A program made the translations under genes and the position numbers. The notes beneath the pieces were generated by a model, which was given only the letters and a program-made list of their open reading frames with translations, did no database searches and was not told where the DNA came from. This document shows positions 1 to 6,596 of a stretch of DNA of 22,803 nucleotides, piece by piece. Source of the stretch: Spirochaetaceae bacterium (GTDB lineage: Bacteria > Spirochaetota > Spirochaetia > SZUA-6 > Bin103); contig JAPPNY010000053.1 of NCBI GenBank assembly GCA_028818385.1, forward strand, positions 1-22,803, written 5' to 3'. The first letter of the stretch is position 1, and each line of letters begins with the position of its first letter.

Positions 1-23
1 TCGCCCCATGATCCCAACCTGCC

Positions 24-605
24 TCAAACCGTCCGCCCCGGCTGAATAGTTACGCCAAAGCGTTGAAACGCGCTCCGCAACCAGCTCAGGAACGTCTCGA
101 CCCGAGTAGCGCCACCCGGCTCGCGCAGCATCTGCTTGAGGAATATGGGCAGTTCGTCGATTACCAGAAGTACGCGGTCGTCGTGTTCTGCGCAGCCCTG
201 GAGCAGCCGTTCTCCGTGATGGCGCCAGTTCCCGGCGTCCAGGCCGGCGCGAACCTTCAAGCGAAACCCGCTCACGCCGAGTTCCTCGACGGCCCCAAGC
301 GCTCGTCGCGCCACATTGCCGAGCCGCGACACGATTGGACGAACGGGCTGCGCAGCCCGCGCGATGTCGGCAACCACGTCCTCCGGACAGGTCGCGTCCG
401 AGACGTCAGTGAAGAGCGCGATCCATCCGCCGGAGTCCGTGAGCCGGCGCCCGAGCTCGCGTGCGATGCTCGTCTTGCCCATTCGTCGCTGTCCGGTGAG
501 GAGCACGTGGTTGGCGGTGCGCACCCGTTCCTCCAGGATCTGGAGCTCTGCTTCGCGATCGAAGAAGTCGGGGCCGCTCACCCAGCGTCCGGTAGAAGAG
601 GTCAT
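24..605 (-). CDS. AAA/P-loop ATPase, C-terminally truncated
   Basis: This 193-residue protein looks like the N-terminal half of an ORC1/CDC6-like AAA ATPase (ATPase_2/AAA_16 type). An F-x-R-E-x-E-L entry motif lies at residues 14-21. Walker A GQRRMGKT is at 38-45 and Walker B VLLVIDELP at 145-153, with D150-E151 as the acidic pair. Family members usually continue for about 200 more residues, with a sensor region and a winged helix. Here the family-like sequence stops near residue 184 (SAFQRFG) and ten unrelated residues precede a TGA. I infer a truncation, by frameshift, insertion or contig-end junction. The start is ATG at 605, with no Shine-Dalgarno site visible. The physiological role is unknown; relatives are often standalone or linked to mobile and defence loci. 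Two adjacent palindromes lie upstream at 636-666. Confidence 0.75.
   Translation of the reverse strand: MTSSTGRWVSGPDFFDREAELQILEERVRTANHVLLTGQRRMGKTSIARELGRRLTDSGGWIALFTDVSDATCPEDVVADIARAAQPVRPIVSRLGNVARRALGAVEELGVSGFRLKVRAGLDAGNWRHHGERLLQGCAEHDDRVLLVIDELPIFLKQMLREPGGATRVETFLSWLRSAFQRFGVTIQPGRTV
36..53 (-). other. possible insertion-element end or contig junction
   Basis: Reading the minus strand, family-like ATPase sequence ends just before a block that begins GTAACTATTCAGCC at position 53. A short GTAA...TTCAGCC block resembles what I recall of some transposon termini (IS66-like). No transposase is visible because the window ends 53 bases further on. The identification rests on memory of terminal sequences and on the loss of protein similarity, so it is tentative. 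Confidence 0.2.
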
Positions 606-635
606 CGGTCGGTGTCCGAGTCAAACGATACGTGG

Positions 636-648
636 ACCACAATGTGGT
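636..648. promoter_or_regulatory. 13-bp palindrome, possible operator
   Basis: A perfect inverted repeat, ACCACA-A-TGTGGT, lies 31 bases upstream of the ATPase start (605, minus strand). It is in the 137-base gap between that gene and the 3' end of the TauD-type gene. It directly abuts a second inverted repeat at 649-666. No T-tract follows on either strand, so a binding site is more likely than an intrinsic terminator. Confidence 0.35.
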
Positions 649-666
649 GTCAACCGAATTGTTGAC
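649..666. promoter_or_regulatory. 6-6-6 inverted repeat, possible operator
   Basis: GTCAAC and GTTGAC form perfect 6-bp arms around a 6-base spacer (CGAATT). The element starts at the base after the palindrome at 636-648. The spacing between half-site centres is about one helical turn, as for a dimeric repressor. The region is less GC-rich than its surroundings. Confidence 0.35.
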
Positions 667-742
667 GACTGTCTCGTTGACCCTGCGGCGTCCCGATCCA
701 GGGCACGTGCGAGTCGCTGAGGGACGCGGTCTGGCGGTAGGG

Positions 743-1561
743 TCAGCAGGGCACTTCCTCGCCGAGGACCTGGGTGCGCTTCATCAGCCGGCGCTGGTTG
801 GCCGGAAAGGGTTCGCGCCGGTGCATGGTGGCGCGGTTGTCCCACATGATCAGGTCGCCGACGCGCCAGTGGTGGGTCCATACGAAGCGCGGCTGGGTCA
901 TGTGTGCGAACAGCCGGTCGAGCAGGGCGCGGCTCTGTGCCGGCTCCATGCCGACGATCGAGCGGGTCAGGTGCGGGCCGACGTACAGCGTTCGGCGGCC
1001 GGTTTCCGGGTGCGTGCGCACGACCGGGTGGTCAACGGGCTCGGGCGGGTTCTGCTCTTCGACCGGATGACGATGGATGGCGCGGAGGCCGTGCACCCTC
1101 GTCCTGAGGTCGTCGTCCAACGCTTCGTACGCCGCGTAGCCGTTGCACCACTGGGTGGCGCCGCCTTCGTCGGGAACTTCGACCGCGTACAGCAGGGACA
1201 GGGTGCCGGGCCGGCGCAGGTAGGACAGGTCGGAGTGGAAGCTGAGCTCGCCGTGGCCCAAGGCGCCGATCGGCTGGCCGTTCTCCTCGATGTTGGAGAT
1301 CAGGAAGATCTCCTTGACCGGGCGGTCGGGTTGGCGGCGGACGTGCTCGACAGGGTTGCCGAAATAGCCGGTGAAGCGGACCTGGTCCGCCTCGCTGATG
1401 AGCTGATCACGGAAGACCAGCACGCAGTGGTCGAGCAGGGCGTGGCGGAGCCGGCCCACGGTCGCGGCATCGAGCGCTCCACGGAGGTCCAGCCCCCGGA
1501 TCTCCGCGCCCAGGGCGCCGCCGGATGGGATCACCTCGAATCGATCGGTCGCGTGGTTCAT
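743..1561 (-). CDS. TauD/TfdA-family Fe(II)/2-oxoglutarate dioxygenase
   Basis: This 272-residue protein has the usual length for the TauD/TfdA family, which couples 2-oxoglutarate decarboxylation to hydroxylation of a small substrate and often releases sulfite, an aldehyde or an amine. The iron ligands are visible: H109 and D111 in FHSDLSY, and distal H247 in NRATMHRR. R262, fifteen residues after H247, matches the 2-oxoglutarate-binding Arg spacing in TauD. The N-terminal GALGAEIRGLDL at 15-26 is also typical. It is cytoplasmic, with no signal peptide. The start is ATG at 1561, without a clear ribosome-binding site. It is transcribed divergently from the PhyH-type gene at 1651. The substrate cannot be assigned; taurine, an aryloxyalkanoate or a carnitine-like compound are possible, and no taurine transporter is nearby. 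Confidence 0.9.
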   Translation of the reverse strand: MNHATDRFEVIPSGGALGAEIRGLDLRGALDAATVGRLRHALLDHCVLVFRDQLISEADQVRFTGYFGNPVEHVRRQPDRPVKEIFLISNIEENGQPIGALGHGELSFHSDLSYLRRPGTLSLLYAVEVPDEGGATQWCNGYAAYEALDDDLRTRVHGLRAIHRHPVEEQNPPEPVDHPVVRTHPETGRRTLYVGPHLTRSIVGMEPAQSRALLDRLFAHMTQPRFVWTHHWRVGDLIMWDNRATMHRREPFPANQRRLMKRTQVLGEEVPC

Positions 1562-1604
1562 GGCGTGGGCGCAGGCCGCGCGACGAGCCTACTCCGATCG
1601 AGCG

Positions 1605-1632
1605 CGGCCGGCCATTCCGCAGGCGCCGGCCG
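1605..1632. promoter_or_regulatory. inverted repeat in divergent promoter region
   Basis: CGGCCGGC (1605-1612) and GCCGGCCG (1625-1632) are perfect 8-bp arms with a 12-base spacer. They lie in the 89-base region between the two divergent dioxygenase genes (starts at 1561 and 1651). A shared operator is possible. In DNA this GC-rich such a repeat can also arise by chance. Confidence 0.25.
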
Positions 1633-1650
1633 TGTGAGACACTCCCCGTC

Positions 1651-2463
1651 GTGGCTGACCCGGCTCCGGGGTTCCTGTCCGTCGGCGAGGTGGCTCAGTT
1701 CGACGCGCTGGGAGTCGTGGTGCGCCGCGGTGCGCTCGGGCCGGCCGAGGTCGACGCCGCACTCCGCGAGATGGAGGCGGTGTGCGCGGAGGTCCTGGGC
1801 CATGCTCCGGGCGACAGGGACGTGGTGTGGGAGTCGCCATTCGTGGAGCGGAGCAACGCGCTGACCGAACTGGTCGCCGACGACCGCATCTTTCAGGCCG
1901 TCTGCGACCTGCTCGGCGAGGACGTGTTGTGGGAGGGCTCCGAGGGCATGTGGGGCTTCGACGACCTGGCCGATCACCACTGGCACGCGGACGGCGGCTG
2001 GCTCCCGGAGCAGATGGAGCCGTACCGGCTCAAGGTGATGCTCTACCTGGACCCGCTGCGCCGGGACACCGGTGCGCTGCGCATCATTCCGGGGTCGCAC
2101 CGGGCGCTGCTGCACGAATCGCTGCTGCCGTTCCACGAGGAGACAAGGGCCGGCGGCGACCGGCGGTACTTCGGCCAGCGCGGCGAAGACGTTCCCGCGT
2201 ACGCGATCGAGACCGATCCCGGAGACGTGGTGTTCTTCAACAACTGGCTGTTCCACTCCGTCTACGGCAAGGTCCATCCGCGGCGGTCGATCATCCTCAA
2301 GTTCGTGCGGATGCCCGGCAACGATCGGCAACGGGCCGAGCTGCGCGCCGTGCCGCGCGTGCGCGCCGCCAACGAGCTGCTGGCCGGGCACGGCAATGCG
2401 CGCATCCGCGCGCTGACCGGGCGGCTGCCCGACTACGCCGGCACGCAGGCCCCGGTCAGCTGA
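1651..2463 (+). CDS. phytanoyl-CoA dioxygenase (PhyH) family protein
   Basis: This 270-residue Fe(II)/2-oxoglutarate oxygenase carries H112-x-D114 (HWHADGGW), distal H202 (WLFHSVYG) and R211/R212 as the likely 2-oxoglutarate anchor. The core segment LDPLRRDTGALRIIPGSH is the typical PhyH strand-turn signature. I chose GTG at 1651 because the family-like sequence begins there (ADPAPGFLSVGEVAQFDALG). The open frame extends to ATG 1525, but that extension is Arg/Pro-rich and overlaps the divergent TauD-type gene. No clear Shine-Dalgarno site is seen. The protein converges on the sialidase-like gene with 26 bases between their stops. PhyH relatives in bacteria hydroxylate diverse small molecules, such as ectoine and natural products; the substrate here is unknown. 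Confidence 0.85.
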   Translation: MADPAPGFLSVGEVAQFDALGVVVRRGALGPAEVDAALREMEAVCAEVLGHAPGDRDVVWESPFVERSNALTELVADDRIFQAVCDLLGEDVLWEGSEGMWGFDDLADHHWHADGGWLPEQMEPYRLKVMLYLDPLRRDTGALRIIPGSHRALLHESLLPFHEETRAGGDRRYFGQRGEDVPAYAIETDPGDVVFFNNWLFHSVYGKVHPRRSIILKFVRMPGNDRQRAELRAVPRVRAANELLAGHGNARIRALTGRLPDYAGTQAPVS

Positions 2464-2503
2464 TCGACCCTGTTAGCTGAGCGACCCTGTCAACTGACCG
2501 ACC
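2460..2503. repeat. 17-bp imperfect tandem repeat, 2.6 copies
   Basis: CTGATCGACCCTGTTAG (2460-2476) is followed by CTGAGCGACCCTGTCAA (2477-2493) and a partial CTGACCGACC (2494-2503). The array spans the convergent junction and contains the stop codons of both flanking genes: TGA at 2461 on plus, and TGA at 2492-2490 on minus. A weak 6-bp hairpin (TCAGCT/AGCTGA, 2456-2480) overlaps it. No T-tract follows. Confidence 0.6.
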
Positions 2504-3578
2504 AGCGGGTCGCGTGGATGCTCGGCTTCCGGTCGGGCGGGGCGATCTGGTAGTAGACGGTCAGCAGCTCGCCCGGCGCCAGCTCCACGCTGGCGGGGTA
2601 GCCCAAGTCCCAGGTGGCCGGCCAGGGAAGCTCGATGTCCGGGGCGTCGTCGCGCAGCACGATCTCGTTGCCGGTGTCCCAGCTCGCGCCGCCGTCGTGG
2701 CTCAGGCAGGCGCGGTGCCCCATCGGCGGCACGCGCCGTCCGTAGGTGGCGAGCAGCGCTCCGCTCTCGAGCGGCAGCAGGTGCGCCGGATACCCCGGGA
2801 TGGCCGTCGCATGCGTCTCGGTCCAGGTGCGGCCGCCGTCGTCGCTCTCGGTCTGGCGCAGGTAGCGGTGCTCGGTAAGCTGCTCCGGCTGGTAGCGCCA
2901 TAGGCAGACCAGGCGGCCACCGGGCAGCTCGGCGGGGTGCGGTTCGGCGACGGCGTGGTCGGCGGCCGCCAGCGGCACGGTGCCGATCTGCCGCCAGGAG
3001 CGCCCTTCGTCCACGGACTCGACGGCGAGCAGCCGGTAGGGGGGATCGCCGGGTTTGTCGACACCCAGGAACAATAGGCGGCCATCGCGGAGCTGGATGG
3101 GACCGTGCGGGGCGGAGGCGACGGAGTCCACCGGCTCCTCCCAGGTGCGTCCGCCGTCGGTGGAGCGGCGGGTCCAGTTGCCGAGCCAGCGCTGCCGCTC
3201 CTCGGGAGCGACCGAGTCGAGATAATGTTGCCAGCGGTCGATCTGTTCCGCCGGATAGAAGGCCCGGTAGCCGTCCAGCCGCGTCCAGGTCGGCACCGTG
3301 AACGAGCTGACCAGGATGGCCCCGGAGCGCAGCACCAGCACCCCCGAGTCGCGGTCGTCGAGCGGCGTGTCGGCGATGGTCACCGGCTCCGACCAGGTCT
3401 CGCCGCCGTCGCCCGAGCGGATGAGCTGCGTCTTGCCGAACGGGCAGGAATGCTCTTCCCGCTCGCCGGAGAAGACGACCAGCAGCTCGCCGTTCGCCCT
3501 GCGGGCGATGGTGGGCCAGGAGAGGTAGCGCCCCGGCTGGCGGCAGATCACCGTGCTCCAGTGGATGTGTGCCTTCAT
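2490..3578 (-). CDS. BNR-repeat sialidase-like protein (exo-alpha-sialidase family)
   Basis: This 362-residue protein should form a six-bladed beta-propeller of the sialidase/neuraminidase superfamily (BNR_2 type). Five Asp boxes of the form S-x-D-x-G-x-[TS]-W are visible: SGDGGETW, STDGGRTW, SVDEGRSW, SDDGGRTW and SHDGGASW. There is no signal peptide, so it is probably cytoplasmic. That argues against action on host surface glycans and for an imported saccharide, or for a non-sialidase activity. The start is ATG at 3578, with GGAG at 3586-3589 placed 7 bases away. The start overlaps the TGA of the upstream PhyH-type gene (ATGA), indicating translational coupling. The open frame continues upstream to 4076, but that part is a shadow of the PhyH gene. 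It is the last gene of the importer operon. Hydrolase activity on sialic acid is inferred from family only. Confidence 0.85.
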   Translation of the reverse strand: MKAHIHWSTVICRQPGRYLSWPTIARRANGELLVVFSGEREEHSCPFGKTQLIRSGDGGETWSEPVTIADTPLDDRDSGVLVLRSGAILVSSFTVPTWTRLDGYRAFYPAEQIDRWQHYLDSVAPEERQRWLGNWTRRSTDGGRTWEEPVDSVASAPHGPIQLRDGRLLFLGVDKPGDPPYRLLAVESVDEGRSWRQIGTVPLAAADHAVAEPHPAELPGGRLVCLWRYQPEQLTEHRYLRQTESDDGGRTWTETHATAIPGYPAHLLPLESGALLATYGRRVPPMGHRACLSHDGGASWDTGNEIVLRDDAPDIELPWPATWDLGYPASVELAPGELLTVYYQIAPPDRKPSIHATRWSVS

Positions 3579-4381
3579 GAAGCTGCTCCAAGCCCCTGCT
3601 CTGCGGCGACCTGCAGCCGCTGCTCCAGGTGGCGCCTGCGCTCGGGGCCGGCGGTGCGCAGCATCGCCTCGCCATAGATCACGCGCTGGCGGGCGTGGAT
3701 GTCGGTGAGCCACGTGCGCAGGTAGGCCAGCGCGGCGCCTGCCATCCGCTCCTCGAAGTTGTAGGTGAACATCCTTCGCTTGCTGCTGCCGCCCCACGCC
3801 GAGTGCTTGGTCTTGTGGTTGAACAGCACCATGTCGCCCGGCTGGGACTCGATCGCCAGCGCCGGCACCTCGCTGCCGTGGATGCCCCACACCTCGCGGC
3901 TGCGGTTCTCCGCCGAGATCGGCACCACCGCGTGCAGGGCGTCCGCGAACGCGTCGCCGTGACGGAAGCTGCCGGGGATCAGCCGCAGGCAGCCGGTGTC
4001 GCGGGTGACCGGGTCCAGGTAGAAGGCGATCTTCACCGAGTGGAAGGGCGTGTCCAGGTGGTGGTCGGAGTGCCACTTCGTGTCGCCCACGTAGTAGTTG
4101 CCGTCGCTGCTGGCGTAGTTGTAGTCGTCGCCCAGGATGGAGGCCACCGGGCCGGCGATGCGCGGATCGTCGATCAGGCCGGACAGGTACTCGCTGCGGT
4201 CGGCGAAGGGGATGACATAGAGCGCCTGGCGGTGGTCGTGGACGCGGCCGCTGTCGGCGAAGATCCGCTCGTAGGCGGCGGTGATGGCGTCGATCTCGGC
4301 CGCGAACAGGCCGGGGAAGCGCAGGAAGCCGAAGGTGCGATAGAAAGCGAGTTGTTGCGCGCTCAGCCGTCCCGGAGCCAT
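3575..4381 (-). CDS. phytanoyl-CoA dioxygenase (PhyH) family protein
   Basis: This is a 268-residue Fe(II)/2-oxoglutarate oxygenase with H104-x-D106 (KWHSDHH) and distal H193 (NHKTKHSAWG). The conserved core reads YLDPVTRDTGCLRLIPGS at 121-138. The Lys/Arg cluster after H193 (SSKRRMF) probably supplies the 2-oxoglutarate-binding Arg. The C-terminal about 50 residues are helical and charged (TWLTDIHARQRVIYGEAMLR), beyond the catalytic fold. It starts at ATG 4381, four bases after the stop of the upstream permease gene, and its stop overlaps the start of the BNR protein. It is therefore co-transcribed with an importer, which suggests it acts on the imported compound. It is distinct in sequence from the PhyH protein at 1651-2463. 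The substrate is unknown. Confidence 0.88.
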   Translation of the reverse strand: MAPGRLSAQQLAFYRTFGFLRFPGLFAAEIDAITAAYERIFADSGRVHDHRQALYVIPFADRSEYLSGLIDDPRIAGPVASILGDDYNYASSDGNYYVGDTKWHSDHHLDTPFHSVKIAFYLDPVTRDTGCLRLIPGSFRHGDAFADALHAVVPISAENRSREVWGIHGSEVPALAIESQPGDMVLFNHKTKHSAWGGSSKRRMFTYNFEERMAGAALAYLRTWLTDIHARQRVIYGEAMLRTAGPERRRHLEQRLQVAAEQGLGAAS

Positions 4382-4385
4382 CGGC

Positions 4386-5516
4386 TCAGGTGCTGTACGG
4401 GTCGGCGGCGTCGCGCAACCCGTCTCCCACGAAATTGAAGGCCAGCACCGACACGATCACCGGCCAGACCGCGGTCATCAGCCACGGCGACAGGGCGATC
4501 GCGCGCAGGTTCTGGGTGTCCTGCAGCATCACGCCCCAGCTTATGGCGGGCGGGCGCAGGCCGAGCCCCAGGAAGCTCAGGCCGGTCTCCGCCAGGATCA
4601 TCCCCGGGATGGCCAGCGTGGCGGTGGCGATGATGTGGCTGGTCATGGCCGGCACCATGTGCCGGAGGATGACCCGTTTCCTGGTCGCCCCCAGCACCTC
4701 GGAGGCCAGCACGTAGTCCTCCTCGCGCAGCGCCAGGAAGCGGCCGCGTACCTCGCGGGCCAAGGTGGTCCAGGCGAAGAACGACAGGATCACCGTGATC
4801 GCCAGGTAGCGCTGCACCACGCTCCAGCCGTGCGGCAGCGCGGCGGCCAGCGTCATCCACAGCGGGATGGTGGGAATGGAACGCAGGATCTCGATCAGGC
4901 GCTGGATGCCCGAGTCCACCACGCCGCCGTAGAAGCCGGAGATCCCACCCAGCACGATGCCCAGGATCAGGCCGAGGACGACGCCGATCAGCCCGATGGA
5001 CAGCGACACGCGGCTGGCGATCACCAGGCGGGAGAACAGGTCGCGGCCGTTGTTGTCGGTGCCGAGCAGGAACAGGCTCTCCTCGGTCGGCTTCTCCACG
5101 GTGCCGAGCAGATGCACGTCGGTCGGGAAGATCCCGAGCAGCCGGTACTCGTAGCCGCGGGCGAACAGACGCACGCGGATCTTGCGGTCCGGAATGGGGG
5201 TGAACACGGTCTGGAAGGTGACGTCGCGCCCGCGCTTGAGCTCCAGCACGTGCGGACTGAGCCGGCCTTCGTCGAACAGGCGGATGCGCTGCGGCGGGAT
5301 GAGCTGCCGGAACGCCTCGTTGTCGTTGGGGTCGGAGTAGGCGACGAAATCGGCGAAAAGCGCCACCAGGTAGAAGCAGCACAGCAGCACGCCGGACACC
5401 ACCGCGGCCTTGTGGCGGAGGAAACGGATGCGCGTGAGCCGCCACTGCGAATAGAGCGCCTCCTGCCGTTCGCCCTCCGCGGCTGTCGTGCCGGCGCGGA
5501 CCGGTGCGTCCGCCAT
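4386..5516 (-). CDS. DppC/OppC-type ABC transporter permease
   Basis: This 376-residue inner-membrane permease belongs to the peptide/nickel (Dpp/Opp) importer family. The first membrane helix is at about 38-58. An unusually long, mostly polar segment (about 60-155) follows, then the family motif LGTDNNGRDLFSR and further hydrophobic helices. The ATPase-contact EAA loop is at about 265-289 (SEVLGATRKRVILRHMVP). The C-terminus ends with the usual GDGLRDAADP. E. coli DppC is about 300 residues, so the extra length lies mainly in the periplasmic loop after helix 1, closer to YejE-like subunits. The gene starts at ATG 5516, sixteen bases after the DppB-type gene ends. It pairs with the DppB-type permease at 5533-6528 and the binding protein at 6597-8618. 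No ATPase gene is in this operon. Confidence 0.92.
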   Translation of the reverse strand: MADAPVRAGTTAAEGERQEALYSQWRLTRIRFLRHKAAVVSGVLLCCFYLVALFADFVAYSDPNDNEAFRQLIPPQRIRLFDEGRLSPHVLELKRGRDVTFQTVFTPIPDRKIRVRLFARGYEYRLLGIFPTDVHLLGTVEKPTEESLFLLGTDNNGRDLFSRLVIASRVSLSIGLIGVVLGLILGIVLGGISGFYGGVVDSGIQRLIEILRSIPTIPLWMTLAAALPHGWSVVQRYLAITVILSFFAWTTLAREVRGRFLALREEDYVLASEVLGATRKRVILRHMVPAMTSHIIATATLAIPGMILAETGLSFLGLGLRPPAISWGVMLQDTQNLRAIALSPWLMTAVWPVIVSVLAFNFVGDGLRDAADPYST

Positions 5517-5532
5517 CAGCGTGTCGACCCGG

Positions 5533-6528
5533 TCATCGCGCCCCCACCCGAATCCGAGGGTCGATCCACAGCAACACCAGGTCGGACAGGAAGGTGCCGA
5601 TCACGGTGAGGATGCTCACCATCAGCAGGATGTTGCCGGCCAGCAGCATGTCCTGGCGGAGCAGCGCCTGGTAGAGCACCGGCGCCAGCGTGGGCAGGCT
5701 CATCACCAGCGCCACGAAGATGCTGCCGGACACGAGCTGAGGCAGGATGTAGCCGACGGTGCTGGCGAACGGATTGAGCGCCAGCCGCACCGGGTACTTG
5801 GCGATCAGCCGGCCTTCGGTCATGCCCTTGCTGCGCGCGGTCACCACGTACGGCTTGCGCAGCTCGTCGAGCAGGTTGGCGCGCATGATGCGGATCAGGC
5901 CGGCCGTGCCGGTCAGGCCGACGATCGCCGTGGGGATCGGCAGGTGCTTGAGCAGGTCCCAGAGGCGCCCCAGGCTCCACGGCGCATCCAGGTAGTGGTC
6001 GGAGAACAGCCCGCCCAGGTTCGTGTCGAAGATCAGGAACACCCAGTACATGACCGCCAGCGCCAGCAGGAAGTCCGGCGTCGCCAGCCCCACGTAGCCG
6101 ACCACCGTCGCCGTGTAGTCGCCGAGGGTGCGCTGGCGGACCGCGGAGTAGATGCCGATCGGCAGCGCCACGATCCAGGTGAAGACCAGCGAGCATCCGG
6201 CCAGCACCACCGTCATCACCAGGCGGTCGGCGATGATCTCGCTGACCGGCCGGTGGTGCTGCATCGAGAACGAGGTGCCCAGGTTGCCCTGCAGCAACTG
6301 GGTGATCCACCTGACGTACTGCACGGGCAACGGCCGGTTGAGCCCCCAAAGCTCCCGCAGGTGGTCCGCCTCCTTGAGGCTCACGTTCGCGCCGAACGAC
6401 TCCAGCTCGCGGACGTAACTGTCCACGAAGTCGCCTTCCGGCAACTGGATGATCAGGAAGGTGAGCATCGAGATCACCACGACGGTCACCACCGCCATCA
6501 GCAGGCGGCGGACGACGTAACTCGTCAT
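5533..6528 (-). CDS. DppB/OppB-type ABC transporter permease
   Basis: This 331-residue membrane permease starts with the family pattern YVVRRLLMAVVTVVVISML as the first helix (about residues 4-27). A periplasmic loop with LNRPLPVQYVRWI follows, then five more hydrophobic segments. The EAA loop near residues 225-250 contains VTARSKGMTEGRLIAKYPVR. The C-terminus DPRIRVGAR is typical. It forms the transmembrane heterodimer with the DppC-type protein encoded next. The start is ATG 6528, with a poor ribosome-binding site. A 9-bp-stem hairpin (6553-6581) separates it from the binding-protein gene upstream. The paralog at 20144-21133 shares order and motifs, for example the YVM/YVV-x-ARSKG and NLLDEL segments. 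Confidence 0.93.
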   Translation of the reverse strand: MTSYVVRRLLMAVVTVVVISMLTFLIIQLPEGDFVDSYVRELESFGANVSLKEADHLRELWGLNRPLPVQYVRWITQLLQGNLGTSFSMQHHRPVSEIIADRLVMTVVLAGCSLVFTWIVALPIGIYSAVRQRTLGDYTATVVGYVGLATPDFLLALAVMYWVFLIFDTNLGGLFSDHYLDAPWSLGRLWDLLKHLPIPTAIVGLTGTAGLIRIMRANLLDELRKPYVVTARSKGMTEGRLIAKYPVRLALNPFASTVGYILPQLVSGSIFVALVMSLPTLAPVLYQALLRQDMLLAGNILLMVSILTVIGTFLSDLVLLWIDPRIRVGAR

Positions 6529-6552
6529 CGATCACTCACGGCACGTCAAGAA

Positions 6553-6581
6553 CGCCGGGGCAGGTGCACCCCGCCCCGGCG
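6553..6581 (-). terminator. intercistronic hairpin after binding-protein gene
   Basis: CGCCGGGGC (6553-6561) and GCCCCGGCG (6573-6581) form a perfect 9-bp stem with an 11-base loop, 15 bases past the stop of the binding-protein gene and 24 bases before the dppB-type start. There is no T-tract. It probably acts as an mRNA 3'-end stabiliser or partial attenuator that keeps binding-protein mRNA in excess over permease mRNA, as known for other binding-protein operons. Confidence 0.6.
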
Positions 6582-6596
6582 CCAAGCGGTCGATCG

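Noticed and set aside
1525..1650. Longer start for the PhyH-type gene at ATG 1525
   Set aside because: The added 42 residues are Arg/Pro-rich, unlike the family, and overlap the divergent TauD-type gene.
632..1864. 410-residue plus-strand open frame opposite the TauD-type gene
   Set aside because: It is an antisense shadow of a well-supported enzyme gene in GC-rich DNA; the translation has no recognisable domain.
2456..2480. TCAGCT/AGCTGA hairpin as a terminator
   Set aside because: The stem is only 6 bp with a 13-base loop and no T-tract, and it is better explained by the overlapping tandem repeat.
3579..4076. N-terminal extension of the BNR protein to 4076
   Set aside because: The extension overlaps the PhyH-type gene in another frame and is not propeller-like; ATG 3578 has a ribosome-binding site.
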